64,000 bases of DNA from Pseudomonas sp. S37. GTDB taxonomy: Bacteria > Pseudomonadota > Gammaproteobacteria > Pseudomonadales > Pseudomonadaceae. The notes under the pieces were generated by a model. It made no database searches and was not told the DNA's origin. It was given only the letters and a program-made list of their open reading frames with translations. The DNA lies in assembly GCF_016658545.1 (NCBI RefSeq), contig NZ_JACVZC010000001.1, positions 1 to 64,000 on the forward strand, written 5' to 3'. Shown piece after piece: positions 9,942-18,870 of the stretch (position 1 is its first letter; each line of letters opens with the position of its first letter). Both the position numbers and the translations under genes were made by a program.

Positions 9942-10829
9942 ATGACCCCAGAACAGCTGATAACGTTCGCCACGGTTGCCGAGCATGGCAACATCAGCCA
10001 TGCGGCCCAGGCCCTGCATTTGTCGCAGCCGGCGGTATCCGGCCAGCTCAAGCTGCTGCAGGAGGCGTTTGGCGAGCCCCTTTACCAACGCGCCGGCCGC
10101 GGTGTGCGGCTGACGGCGGCTGGCGAGCAATTGCTGGCGCATGCCGAGCGCCTGCGTGAAACCTTCCGCCAGGCCCAGGCGCTGCGCCAGGCCATGCACG
10201 GGCTGGAGCGCGGTACCTTGCGTATCGGCGCCAGCACCACGCCGGCCAGCTACCTGTTGCCGTACCTGATCGCCGATTTTCATGGGCGTTATCCGGACGT
10301 GGTGGTGACGACCTCGCATGGCAACACGGCGGAGATCGTCGCCGCCCTGGACAGTGTGGATATCGCCCTCATCGAGGGCCCGCCCGGGCAGGAGTTGCCG
10401 TTGGGTACCGAGGTGACGGCGTGGCGCGAGGACGAGATCGTGGCGATTGTCCCGTGCGGGCACCCCCTGGCAGGCAGTGAACAGCAGACGCTGGCGTCGC
10501 TCGGGGCCTACCCGCTGGTCCTGCGGGAGAGCGGCTCGGGCGTGCGGCAGATCGTCGAGCGGGCGTTTGCCCGGGATGGCGTGGCGATGCGTGTGGCGCT
10601 GGAAATTGCCGGGGTGGAGGGGGTGAAGGAGGCGGTGCGGGCCGGGATGGGCATCGGCTTTGTGTCAGCGATGTCGATCCGCCATGAGGACGGGGCGTTG
10701 CACCGGTTGCAGGTGGGGCCGCAGGCGTTGGTCAGGCGGTTTTCCATATTGATGCCGCATGCAGCCACGCCGTCGCGGGCGGCGGCGCGGTTTCTTGAAT
10801 TGTGTGTTGGTATGAAAGAGGTGGGTTGA
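9942..10829 (+). CDS. yeiE: LysR-family regulator, YeiE-like
   Basis: 295 residues. The N-terminal winged helix (ATVAEHGNISHAAQALHLSQ, then PAVSGQL) is followed by a periplasmic-binding-like sensor domain. Its position divergent from yeiH fits YeiE, which regulates the neighbouring exporter and sulfite-responsive genes in enterobacteria. The AT-rich 111-bp gap between the two genes would hold the operator. Confidence 0.85.
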   Translation: MTPEQLITFATVAEHGNISHAAQALHLSQPAVSGQLKLLQEAFGEPLYQRAGRGVRLTAAGEQLLAHAERLRETFRQAQALRQAMHGLERGTLRIGASTTPASYLLPYLIADFHGRYPDVVVTTSHGNTAEIVAALDSVDIALIEGPPGQELPLGTEVTAWREDEIVAIVPCGHPLAGSEQQTLASLGAYPLVLRESGSGVRQIVERAFARDGVAMRVALEIAGVEGVKEAVRAGMGIGFVSAMSIRHEDGALHRLQVGPQALVRRFSILMPHAATPSRAAARFLELCVGMKEVG

Positions 10830-10839
10830 TTGTGCGGGC

Positions 10840-10930
10840 CTCTTCGCGGGTAAACCCGCTCCCACAGGGATATCACCCCACTTGAAACCTGTGCTGTCCC
10901 TGTGGGAGCGGGTTCACCCGCGAAAAGGCC
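10840..10930. repeat. REP pair in inverted orientation
   Basis: CTTCGCGGGTAAACCCGCTCCCACAGG and its inverted copy lie between the convergent yeiE and pncB genes. This is the last REP seen; none is found after 12.5 kb. Confidence 0.85.
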
Positions 10931-10943
10931 AGCACAGCCACCA

Positions 10944-12143
10944 TCAATGCAACTGAAACACATGCTTCATATAGGCAACAAAGTTCTCATCCCGGCACTG
11001 CGTCTTGCCCGGGCTGTCGGAAATCTTCGCCACCGGTGCCCCATTGCAGCCGGTCATCTTGATCACGATGTTCATCGGCTCCACCCCCGGGATATCGCAG
11101 GTTAGCCGGGTGCCAATGCCAAAGCTCACGTTGATCCGCTCATGCAGCGCCCGGTACAGCCCCAGCGCCTTGGCAAAATCCAGCCCATCAGAAAAAATCA
11201 GGGTTTTGCTCTTCGGGTCGATCCCCAGCCGCTCGTAGTGCGCAATGGCCTTTTCCGCCCAGGCCAGCGGGTCGCCCGAGTCATGCCGCAAACCGTCGAA
11301 CAGCTTGGCGAAGTACAGGTCGAAATCGCCGAGGAAGGCATTCATGGTGATGCAGTCGGTCAGGGCGATGCCCAGCAGCCCGCGATACTCCCGCACCCAG
11401 CATTCAAGTGCGGCGGCCTGGCTATCGACCAGGCGTGGGCCCAGCTGCTGGTGGGCCATGAACCATTCGTGGGCCATGGTGCCGAGCGGCTTGAGCTCGA
11501 ATTCGCGGGCCAGGTGCACATTGCTGGTGCCGACGAAGCGGCCCGGGAAGTCGTGCTTGAGAATGTGTACCACCTCTTCCTGCACCCGGTAGGAGAAGCG
11601 CCGCCGCGTGCCGAAGTCGGCCAGCTGAAAACCGGCCAGTTCATCGGCACTGGCCTGGGCCTTCAGCCAGTCGAGCTTCTGGTACAACCGTTCGCCGACT
11701 TGCTCGATCACCACTTCACGGTAGCGGTAGCGGTTACGCACCTCGCTGATGATCGCTAGCAACGGGATTTCGTAGAGAATCACGTGCAACCACGGCCCGC
11801 GCACACGGATTGCCAGTTGCCCGGCATCGTCCAGGCCCACCTGCACATAGCGCAGGTTGAAACGGAACAGGCTGAGAAAGCGGATGAAGTCCGGTTTCAG
11901 GAACGGGATTTTCTCCAGATAGGCCAACTGGTCATGGGTGACCGTGACCTCAGCCAGTTGCTCTATCTGATAGCGGATTTCTGCCAGGTAAGGGGACAGG
12001 TCTTCACCATTGCGGCAACGAAACTCCCATTCCACTTCGGCGTTGGGGTAGTTGTGCAGCACCGCCTGCATCATGGTGATTTTGTAGAAGTCAGTGTCCA
12101 GCAGGTTCTGGATGATGCGTGGGCCGAAAACACTTTCGCTCAT
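10944..12143 (-). CDS. pncB: Nicotinate phosphoribosyltransferase
   Basis: 399 residues. It converts nicotinate plus PRPP to nicotinate mononucleotide in the Preiss-Handler salvage route to NAD. Conserved stretches include [20 protein letters not shown] and [20 protein letters not shown]. The ATG at 12143 overlaps the TGA of the pncA remnant (ATGA), so the two were translationally coupled; the frame is open further upstream within pncA and is not used. Confidence 0.93.
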   Translation of the reverse strand: MSESVFGPRIIQNLLDTDFYKITMMQAVLHNYPNAEVEWEFRCRNGEDLSPYLAEIRYQIEQLAEVTVTHDQLAYLEKIPFLKPDFIRFLSLFRFNLRYVQVGLDDAGQLAIRVRGPWLHVILYEIPLLAIISEVRNRYRYREVVIEQVGERLYQKLDWLKAQASADELAGFQLADFGTRRRFSYRVQEEVVHILKHDFPGRFVGTSNVHLAREFELKPLGTMAHEWFMAHQQLGPRLVDSQAAALECWVREYRGLLGIALTDCITMNAFLGDFDLYFAKLFDGLRHDSGDPLAWAEKAIAHYERLGIDPKSKTLIFSDGLDFAKALGLYRALHERINVSFGIGTRLTCDIPGVEPMNIVIKMTGCNGAPVAKISDSPGKTQCRDENFVAYMKHVFQLH

Positions 12144-12478
12144 GGGCGGTCTTCCTTGATCAGGGCAAGCTGGTGGTCGAGCGCGGCTTCGTCGCCGCAG
12201 AGGATCACGCCCTCGGCGGCCAAGGCACCACACGCCTCGATGGCACCGGCCTGGGTCAGCGCGCGGCAGGCCGGCAGGTACAGCAGCACCTTAAAGCCAG
12301 CCTGGCGCAACTGGCGGGCAGTGGTCTTGACGCAGTAATCCAGGGCCAGGCCGCCGACGATCACCGCGGCTACCTGTTGCACCTTGAGGTACTCGATCAC
12401 CCCGGTGGAGCGCCGTTCGGCCAGGTCGTGGTAGCAGGCGCCGTAGGGGTGCAGGTCGGGCTCGACGCCTTTCCACAC
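12140..12478 (-). pseudogene. pncA: 5'-truncated nicotinamidase (pncA remnant)
   Basis: The 112 remaining codons match the C-terminal half of the Pseudomonas nicotinamidase/isochorismatase-fold enzyme: VWKGVEPDLHPYGACYHDL, then VIVGGLALDYCVKTTA, which carries the catalytic cysteine in LDYCVKTTA. The N-terminal half with the catalytic Asp (normally near residue 8-10) and the metal-binding site is absent. Upstream of the first homologous codon the frame ends within eight codons, and no other frame resumes the homology. The enzyme should be dead; the gene was cut when the accessory DNA arrived. Without it, nicotinamide could not be fed to PncB unless another copy exists. Confidence 0.85.
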
Positions 12479-12490
12479 GTTTTGTGGAAT
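12470..12490. other. Junction of core chromosome with accessory region
   Basis: Homology of pncA stops abruptly at about 12,479. To the right, composition and gene content change (defence genes, recombinase remnant, IS, no REPs). No tRNA or clear direct repeat is visible at this point, so the mechanism is unknown; the other end is outside the window. Confidence 0.7.
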
Positions 12491-12637
12491 GCACCAGGAT
12501 CAGGCAAATCTCGTCAACGAGTGTGACATCGCCCATTGTACCTCCAGACCCCCGGATTGAAAGGCCTGCAGCCTTTTTCCTGCAATCAGATCGCCGGAGG
12601 CTAGCTCCAATCTGTTCTTGCTGGCCAGCCTATGGCA

Positions 12638-12778
12638 TCACCTGGTGCTTGTCTCAAATCCCACCGCCGGTAGGTGCCACGGTCTTGAATCTACCACCTG
12701 GCGTTCGTCGAAAATCTGTCCTTCCCGAACAACCTGAAGCTGATCTTGAACCAGCCAAATCTCCCCTTGGTATCTCAA
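12638..12778 (-). CDS. Possible 46-residue downstream partner of the STAND gene
   Basis: A TTG at 12778 overlaps the TGA of the STAND gene (TTGA), with AAGGGA four bases upstream. The product has a protein-like composition (RYQGEIWLVQDQLQVVREGQ, then IFDERQVVDSRPWHLP). No family is recognised. It could be a coupled small partner, or the tail of a decayed gene. Confidence is low because of length and start codon. Confidence 0.35.
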   Translation of the reverse strand: MRYQGEIWLVQDQLQVVREGQIFDERQVVDSRPWHLPAVGFETSTR

Positions 12779-15054
12779 CCGTCCCTTGAGAACAACTGAT
12801 CGATGGTCATCGTTTCCTCCCAGTGCTGAGCCGCTCTTGGAGAGACATATTCTTGCTCGTCGGCTTCAAAGTAGTACATCTGCCGCTCAGGAATATTAAA
12901 TGCCCCAATTATCTCTTCGATCATGGCGTCTGTCGGCTCAAGCTGCCAGCTTGTATATGTCTCTTTTATGAGGATTGTCAGATTGCTACGCGCAGTGGAG
13001 TAGTTGTCACCACCCACAAAAACATCACCGTCATCAAATGCATCCGGAGTCGCGTCGAGCAGTAACTGATGAGCGTAATTTAAGAGGGGGTCACTGGCAT
13101 CATAGATATCGTTCGCTTCCAGCGTAGCTACTAGCTTACCAAGCTCCTGAAGTTCCTCCCTTCCCATCCCGAATCCGATAACCTTCATGGTGAAAGTGAG
13201 AAGGGAGTCAGGGCAAATTAGACTGAGATTTGCGGCCTTTACGACAAGCTCTAGGCACTCTAAGTAATTTTCCGATATCGGGCTGCTCATGATTGAATGT
13301 ATAACATTCAGGAATTGTTCGGTGTCCTCGTCCGTGATTGTGATGCTTGTTGTCCACCAAGTAGAGCGCGCTCTGTTAGCGTGAAGGTAGAGTCTGGAGA
13401 TGTATTCCGGGTGGCTCGCCTTGAATTCCAGGCTCTCTTCGTGCGCAAACAAGGAGGTGATCATTTCATCTTTGGCATTGCGCGTGATGAGATCGTTGAG
13501 AGACATGTCATTAATTACTTCAATAGCGCTCCGGCTGCGCAGGCTTTTAAATATGTTCGCCAGGTGTCCAAAATTTTTGGCATAACGCTTGATCAAGAAG
13601 TCGCCTAGCGATGGGTTGAAGAGCTTGTAATAGACCCTTTCTTTGCTAAGAACCCTAATGATCATAGAGTTTGATAAGTGCTTTACTGCATAAAAAAAAT
13701 CTCGTTTTCCTTCAAAGCTCGCATGTGCGGGCATATCCAGGCCCCTAGCATACGCGGAGGCAAGATCATCCTCATCTATGCTTGAGTCATTGAAAGCTAT
13801 GAGTAGCACTAGGAAGCGCCCAAAGTCGTCTAGCTGCGCATCGAAAGGATGTTGCCAAATTTCTTCAGGGTTGGCTAGCATACCCTGTACATAGCTCCAA
13901 TAGCCTTCAGGAGCTATATCTTCTGAACGCTGAGGGTCAGTGATGAACTGGATAAGCCTAGGGTTAAAATTTCTATGGTGAATAATTTTCCAGTAGCGTT
14001 TCTTCATGTAGTATTGATCAATACGTGACGTCGAAAGTCCCGAGTGCCAGATGTGGTTGTACAACATTCTGGCCTTGTCAATGTTAGAGAGGGAATCAAT
14101 TTTGATTTCCATCTCATTCCTATCAATATGGTTGTGTGTCAGCGTGTCGTTGAGTAACCGCCCTTGGTTCAAAATCGTAGACCTGGACGTGAGTACGAAT
14201 TTCTTCGTAGCTCTGTCACGGGCGATCCGCTTAATAAATCGGACGATTTGGGTGCCCTCATGGCCCTTCAGTGCGTACAGATAATTTCGACCTAGAAAGT
14301 CGTCGAAATAGAAAATTTGTTTTTTCGAAGGGTTGTAAGCCTGCTCAGCTTCTTCGATATCTTTGCTGATACAAACAAGCTCAAAGCCATCGCTCGCGAA
14401 AAGCAGAGTCAGCTGTTCTGCCAATGTGGTTTTACCAATGCCCGCTTGGCCTGTGATGATTACCGTGCCAAGCGTCTCCATTAACTCGACCGCTAACTCG
14501 AAGTTTTTCGTCTGCACGAAGAGTTTAGATTGCTCGGCGATGTCGTAAAGTATAGCTTCGCTGCGGCCATTGATAGCATTATTGAGCATGCTCTCTAAGA
14601 CATTTGCGCTGCTGATCCACAGCTTGAAATGCCGACGCTCTACCGCAGGGTGATCTGCAAGAAAATCGTTAAGGTCTTCTCTACCATATACCTCAATCGG
14701 GCATGTAGCGCAGCTTTTCAGAGCCTCGATCAGTTCGTCCTTGTTCAACCTCGTTAGTCCATGGGAAACCACGAGAATGTAGCGCTCGGGGTTGAGTGTG
14801 GCCACTTTGGGTGCTTCTGAGTTACGAATATGCGTTACAAGCTGAGGCAAAGTTGAGCCAGGGCGGTGCTTGGCCTGAAGAATCCACTCAGCCCCGGAGT
14901 CAGTAACGTAGCGTGCGTCAACCCCACCATCCCGGCCAGGCTTGAATCGCTCAAATTTCACACCTTTCTTAGCACTCAGTAGGTCAGCGCAGAGCACTTC
15001 GAATTCTTTGTCGTTAAGGCGGGAAAAATCGTGATCGTTCACTCGGGTACTCAC
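12775..15054 (-). CDS. Mrr-type nuclease / STAND NTPase (antiphage-like)
   Basis: 759 residues. Residues about 8-130 are an Mrr-like restriction endonuclease fold (FEVLCADLL, GRDGGVD46, ILQ60-A-K62, i.e. the D...QxK active-site pattern). Residues about 190-480 are a P-loop STAND-type NTPase with Walker A GQAGIGKTT (202-209) and a Walker B-like FYFDDFLG. The C-terminal ~270 residues are helical and probably a sensor. Avs-type STAND proteins use this layout: sensor binding to a phage protein triggers NTPase oligomerisation and a nuclease effector. The GTG at 15054 is used; the GTG four codons later (15042), where homology to the truncated copy begins, is an equally good start. Codon use is AT-richer than the core genes. 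Confidence 0.75.
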   Translation of the reverse strand: MSTRVNDHDFSRLNDKEFEVLCADLLSAKKGVKFERFKPGRDGGVDARYVTDSGAEWILQAKHRPGSTLPQLVTHIRNSEAPKVATLNPERYILVVSHGLTRLNKDELIEALKSCATCPIEVYGREDLNDFLADHPAVERRHFKLWISSANVLESMLNNAINGRSEAILYDIAEQSKLFVQTKNFELAVELMETLGTVIITGQAGIGKTTLAEQLTLLFASDGFELVCISKDIEEAEQAYNPSKKQIFYFDDFLGRNYLYALKGHEGTQIVRFIKRIARDRATKKFVLTSRSTILNQGRLLNDTLTHNHIDRNEMEIKIDSLSNIDKARMLYNHIWHSGLSTSRIDQYYMKKRYWKIIHHRNFNPRLIQFITDPQRSEDIAPEGYWSYVQGMLANPEEIWQHPFDAQLDDFGRFLVLLIAFNDSSIDEDDLASAYARGLDMPAHASFEGKRDFFYAVKHLSNSMIIRVLSKERVYYKLFNPSLGDFLIKRYAKNFGHLANIFKSLRSRSAIEVINDMSLNDLITRNAKDEMITSLFAHEESLEFKASHPEYISRLYLHANRARSTWWTTSITITDEDTEQFLNVIHSIMSSPISENYLECLELVVKAANLSLICPDSLLTFTMKVIGFGMGREELQELGKLVATLEANDIYDASDPLLNYAHQLLLDATPDAFDDGDVFVGGDNYSTARSNLTILIKETYTSWQLEPTDAMIEEIIGAFNIPERQMYYFEADEQEYVSPRAAQHWEETMTIDQLFSRDG

Positions 15055-15245
15055 TCCATGGTAGAGGGGTAAGATACCACCGCAGAATGAGGTCAGGGGG
15101 ATGGCTGGATGTCGGGATGAGGCGCAACACCGAAGCTTGGGCTCATCGATAGACCCGGTAGTGTTGATCGGTTTGCCTCACGGGCTAGGCGTGTAGAGGA
15201 ACTGATTTCAGACGCCCAACAGCTGTCCTGCGATTCTTATCCCTC

Positions 15246-15440
15246 CTAAGCTGAAGCCACTTTTCGTGTTGGTGAAGCGCAGGGTGGGGAGGGGAGTCGC
15301 TTAAAGTAGCGGCCATCTACGCCAGCATCTCGACCAGGCTTAAAGCGCTCGAGACGCACGCCTTCTGCAGCACCGATGAGGTCGGTGCAGAGTACCTCGA
15401 ATTCTTTGTCGTTCAGACGCGAAAAATCGTAGTCGTTCAC
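15246..15440 (-). pseudogene. Truncated second copy of the Mrr nuclease N-terminus
   Basis: The first ~46 codons (NDYDFSRLNDKEFEVLC, then RFKPGRDAGVD) align with the start of the neighbouring Mrr/STAND protein at high identity. They then switch to unrelated residues (KRLPSPPCASPTRKVASA) and stop. The copy lies 190 bp upstream in the same orientation, so it is either the scar of a tandem duplication or the remains of a related gene replaced by the current one. The QxK half of the active site is missing. Confidence 0.7.
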
Positions 15441-15638
15441 TCGGGCACCTACTTTATGACAAGTGAACACGGCATTTTGCCGCTTCGACCAGCGCTCTTA
15501 AAGTCAGCCCGCTGCTGACGATGCAAGGGCGTAGCGCTGGTTCGCGTAGTGACGTTCATCTGAAGGGGTTGTGGGTGCGACCCATCACTGCTTTGCTGAA
15601 ATGATAGGTACGCCGAATCAGTATCTGAGGGCTCAATC

Positions 15639-15952
15639 ATGGCCAGTGACGACCCAAAGGTGACTTCTCCAGCTCTCCCAGCTGCTGGCACCGCCAATCT
15701 GCTCGCACATACACCCAGTACGCGGCTTTGGAGCAGGCATACAACGCTGAGGTGGCGTCGCACCTGCTTCAGAAAGCGCTAGAGCGGCAAGGCGTTCAGC
15801 AAAGCGCACAGGATGTGCAATCCTGGGCTGCGATCAACAACGCGATCGTCACCAAAGACGTAAATCTTGCGCAGGAGGTTGAGCAGGCGACGCAGCAAGC
15901 TGATGCAGTCGTAAATCAGATTCTCAAACCTGCGCCCGTTCACCAGGAGTAA
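15639..15952 (+). pseudogene. Unknown gene, probably frameshifted
   Basis: The ATG at 15639 opens a frame (MASDDPKVTSPALPAAGTAN) that soon degenerates, while an overlapping frame from about 15650 to 15952 encodes a good-looking helical segment (YAALEQAYNAEVASHLLQKA ... VVNQILKPAPVHQE). One single-base shift near 15.70-15.73 kb would join the two into a protein of about 104 residues. TTG at 15728 is an alternative start for a 74-residue product. The next gene starts five bases after the stop with a GGAG site inside the end of this one, so the two formed an operon. No family is recognised. Confidence 0.45.
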
Positions 15953-15957
15953 CCGTC

Positions 15958-16104
15958 ATGAGTGATTATGAAGATGAGGAGGCAGAAGATGACGTTGATG
16001 AGGATCCACGTCCTTCACTCTGTGAGATCTATAACGTGGACAGCGAGGAGGATGCGTTAGACGAGGCCTACGATGATGCCTTAAAGCTGATTGAGAAGCC
16101 TTGA
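15958..16104 (+). CDS. Very acidic 48-residue protein
   Basis: ATG at 15958 with AGGAG nine bases upstream. The product begins MSDYEDEEAEDDVDEDPRPS and has 21 Asp/Glu in 48 residues with only a few Lys/Arg. No family is recognised. Such charge density is seen in DNA-mimic anti-restriction proteins and some antitoxins, but nothing in the sequence proves this. It is coupled to the preceding frameshifted gene. Confidence 0.55.
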   Translation: MSDYEDEEAEDDVDEDPRPSLCEIYNVDSEEDALDEAYDDALKLIEKP

Positions 16105-16282
16105 GACCAGCTCCGACAGCTGTTTTGCGCTGAGCCAGTTCCTCACCAGCCGCTTTGAACTTCACGCTTGAGCGACGCCATAGATTAACGGGATCAGAGA
16201 AGTGAGGCGCTAAAAGCCACCTCGCTTCTCTTAGGGTTGCCTGTCTAGCGACGTAAACAGAACTGGCAATGAAGGCTATGCA

Positions 16283-17158
16283 TCAATGGGACGGATCAGG
16301 CAGGGTCTGACTCCGGTGGAAGAGAACCGATCTACGAACGCCATGCATGCCGATTGACCCCTCAAGGCCGGCCTTACTTAAAGTGCTTTGAAAAAGTGAG
16401 GCAAGCGTAGCCATGCTAAGTCGACCATCGCCTCGCGAATTCTTGAAAATGTATTCGCCAGTCTTGATGCCCTCTTTCTGAACAAGCTGAGTAAGGGATT
16501 TCACCAGGGCAGGGCTGAGTGACATGGGCTGAAGTGGCTGAGCCACAGTTTTGCTCATGTGCACCACAATTGGATTGGCTGCTCTAGCTGATAGAATTTC
16601 TGAGGCTCGTAAGCCCTCCAACAACAGCCTCCATGCGCATTGATCTCTGAGGCGCCCGTTCTCCTCAACCACCTCGCGCAACCTAGCGAGCTCTTGAAGC
16701 GTGAGGATTCGCCTGCTTGTAATGGCTTCCGGCGTAGATGAATGATGTCTGTATGCATTTGTCGACATGGCCGGTATCTGAGGTGCCTTTACCTGAGTCG
16801 CCTGCCCAAGATCACGCTGTAGATACGTCTGAAGCCGCTGAAGCAAGAGAGAAGCCACCAGGGCATTCATCTCAGCTCGCAAGGCACGAGCCCCCGTAGG
16901 ATGTCCACTAATGGCGATTAGTATGCGCCCCCTAACATCACTGAGGGGAGGGCACTGGGCTGGCACATCATCAGCAGTAGGCAGAACAGAACGCTGGAGA
17001 TCATGACAGTCCTGATAACCAAGTCCTTTCGCCAAGATTTCGTGGGCCTCCATGAGCCCGAGCTGATCAGCTCCTGGCCAATGCTGCTGAATTCTCTTGG
17101 CCGCTCGTTTGAAGGCTCCGTTACGAAGCATGTCAGCTTCAAATATAGGAACGCGCAT
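16283..17158 (-). CDS. Tyrosine recombinase-like protein, C-terminally truncated
   Basis: 291 residues. The ATG at 17158 is chosen because GGAGGAG lies six bases upstream. The N-terminal ~60 residues (ADMLRNGAFKRAAKRIQQHW) form a small helical domain. Residues from about 155 resemble a tyrosine recombinase catalytic domain: EGLRASEILSARA (first Arg), a short beta hairpin (GEYIFKNSRGDGRLS), and MHGVRRS (His-x-x-Arg). The protein ends 14 residues later, so the final His/Trp and the nucleophilic Tyr are absent. It is likely an inactive remnant of the element that brought in the region, or an accessory protein. Confidence 0.6.
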   Translation of the reverse strand: MRVPIFEADMLRNGAFKRAAKRIQQHWPGADQLGLMEAHEILAKGLGYQDCHDLQRSVLPTADDVPAQCPPLSDVRGRILIAISGHPTGARALRAEMNALVASLLLQRLQTYLQRDLGQATQVKAPQIPAMSTNAYRHHSSTPEAITSRRILTLQELARLREVVEENGRLRDQCAWRLLLEGLRASEILSARAANPIVVHMSKTVAQPLQPMSLSPALVKSLTQLVQKEGIKTGEYIFKNSRGDGRLSMATLASLFQSTLSKAGLEGSIGMHGVRRSVLFHRSQTLPDPSH

Positions 17159-17409
17159 AGCATTCTCCTCCATCAGAATGTCGGCTGCTTCTGACCTTCG
17201 TAGAAAGCATGCGAGTTAACATGCGGGGATGAACTACCTGTGGCTAGTGCCTTTGCGAGCCGACCGCACGATTCAGGAAAATCGATCTGGTCAGTCTATC
17301 AGAGCGGTTTGCTTTTAGTGACATTCGGTCTGGAGCATCTGATGCTTTTAGACCTAGATCTAACTGCTGGGAAGCAGGCTCATAAGGCGCTCAAAGCAGG
17401 TGAGTACAA

Positions 17410-17574
17410 ATGTACTCTTTTACTCCAAGCCCTACCTGGGACAGGGCGCTTGGCGATGAGGATTATGCGGTGCCGCCGATCGGGCGCCAGGGCCCGCGGC
17501 TGCCCAAGAACCAGATCTACAAGTCGTTCAGAGCAGAGGCTGTTCTTTCCACGAAAATTGAGAAGCGTTCTTGA
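17410..17574 (+). CDS. Small hypothetical protein (54 aa)
   Basis: ATG at 17410 with AGGTGA six bases upstream. The product starts MYSFTPSPTWDRALGDEDYA and continues VPPIGRQGPRLPKNQIYKSF. The composition is protein-like and the ribosome site good. No family is recognised. Confidence 0.4.
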   Translation: MYSFTPSPTWDRALGDEDYAVPPIGRQGPRLPKNQIYKSFRAEAVLSTKIEKRS

Positions 17575-17853
17575 GAGGCGGATCATGCGGTGACGGGGGC
17601 GAAGATTATCCTTCGTTTTACGCAAGCCGAATTGGTAGGTCGGTTGCGTTTAGTGCACCGCGCAGGCTCAGGGTCGTTCGTTCTTCAAGCAGTCTTGTCG
17701 TCACCGAACTTCAACCTCGCTCAGCCAGCTACGGGAGCTTCGGTCTAGGTTTGCGTTCCTTGTCGGCGTAGGCAGGGTACGAGGCGCTCAAATAAATCCA
17801 GCAACCTCGCAATTTTCACACCACAACCTGCCGCGTGTTCGGAGCAGCTCAAC
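17575..17853. other. Non-coding stretch before the 304-residue gene
   Basis: No convincing gene. It contains a degenerate fragment of rpmE2 (next entry) and otherwise nothing recognisable. Confidence 0.5.
17732..17788 (-). pseudogene. Degenerate fragment of zinc-free ribosomal protein L31 gene
   Basis: On the minus strand the codons read SASYPAYADKERKPRPKLP then stop, aligning with [18 protein letters not shown] of the intact rpmE2 at 24.3 kb. The DNA match is strong over ~55 bases (GCGCCTCG.ACCC....TAC, then AAGGAACGCAAA). Upstream bases still resemble the LDVS region but out of frame. It is a relic of a second copy. Confidence 0.6.
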
Positions 17854-18768
17854 ATGAGCAGGTACCTATTGGTGCTAAAAAGAAATCCCGATAGGTACGG
17901 AAGGCTTTCGGATGAGGCGATAGCCTACACACACGTTCTCCATACAGGTATCACCCAAGTGTCCCAAGCTACCACCGAAGCGGTTCAACGCTCCGAAGCC
18001 CTCCTGCGCGAGATGATGGAAGACCTCGAGGCCCGCAATATCTGGCCAAACATGCGCATCATCATCCACGACATGCTCAAACGGCGCATTGAGCTGGGTG
18101 GCGTTTACGAAGAGGTCTACGTGGCGCTGGCACAGAAGCCGCGAGCGCTCTATGTGTTCTGGGACGCCTTCCTGCACACTGCCGACGGCTGGAGCCCTGA
18201 AAAGATCCGTCAGGCTCGGAAAGCACGTAAGGAATTGGCTGGAGTGAATGCTCGGATCAGCAACCTTGCCGATCAATTGACCGCCCTGCTGGATCGTCGA
18301 GATCATCTCCATAACCATTCAGGCTTCAGATCAGGTACCGAGCATCACATCCTCGATTTGATGCACGAAGCGTCAGAACACAATTACCTCTACGAATGCC
18401 ACGTGAAGGAGAAGCTTGATCAACTCACTCACCAGTATGACCTGAAGTACTGGTCTTCACTGAGCGAGGTCGTACAGGCCATCGGTACTGATGCGGAAAT
18501 GGCAGAGATCACCGCTAACAGCGACGCCACTGCAGCTGCCACCGAAAGCCGGAAATCTGGACTGTCAGATTTCGTGAAGGCGTTTCTGGCCCGCTTGGAT
18601 GACTGCCGGGTTAGTAAATATGGCTTTGTACCAGATGACTTCGCGCTTTCAGATAGCAGCGTCGCTTCGCTTATGAACTGTGGTCTTGACCTATCGGTGG
18701 ATGAGCTGGTGGATGCTGATTTCATGAAGCGTTTTCGGCAACGACAGCGCGATGCCGAGAAGATCTGA
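17854..18768 (+). CDS. Hypothetical protein (304 aa)
   Basis: No family recognised. It is soluble and mostly helical, with a likely coiled coil around residues 118-150 (EKIRQARKARKELAGVNARI) followed by a His-rich stretch DRRDHLHNHSGF. The ATG at 17854 has GGAGCAG nine bases upstream. It lies 103 bp before the toroid/HEPN gene in the same orientation, so a functional link is possible. Confidence 0.6.
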   Translation: MSRYLLVLKRNPDRYGRLSDEAIAYTHVLHTGITQVSQATTEAVQRSEALLREMMEDLEARNIWPNMRIIIHDMLKRRIELGGVYEEVYVALAQKPRALYVFWDAFLHTADGWSPEKIRQARKARKELAGVNARISNLADQLTALLDRRDHLHNHSGFRSGTEHHILDLMHEASEHNYLYECHVKEKLDQLTHQYDLKYWSSLSEVVQAIGTDAEMAEITANSDATAAATESRKSGLSDFVKAFLARLDDCRVSKYGFVPDDFALSDSSVASLMNCGLDLSVDELVDADFMKRFRQRQRDAEKI

Positions 18769-18870
18769 GGAGATGTGCTAAGCGGATCCTCCAGGTCTGT
18801 AGCTACTTTATGAGCCAGGCATTTTGCTGTGCTAATCTGCCGGCGTGCTCAGTCGCTTGGAGGAATAGGG

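Noticed and set aside
12479..17180. tRNA gene or attachment site at the island edge
   Set aside because: I found no tRNA-like cloverleaf or direct repeat here; the recombinase gene present is truncated, so integration by it cannot be claimed.
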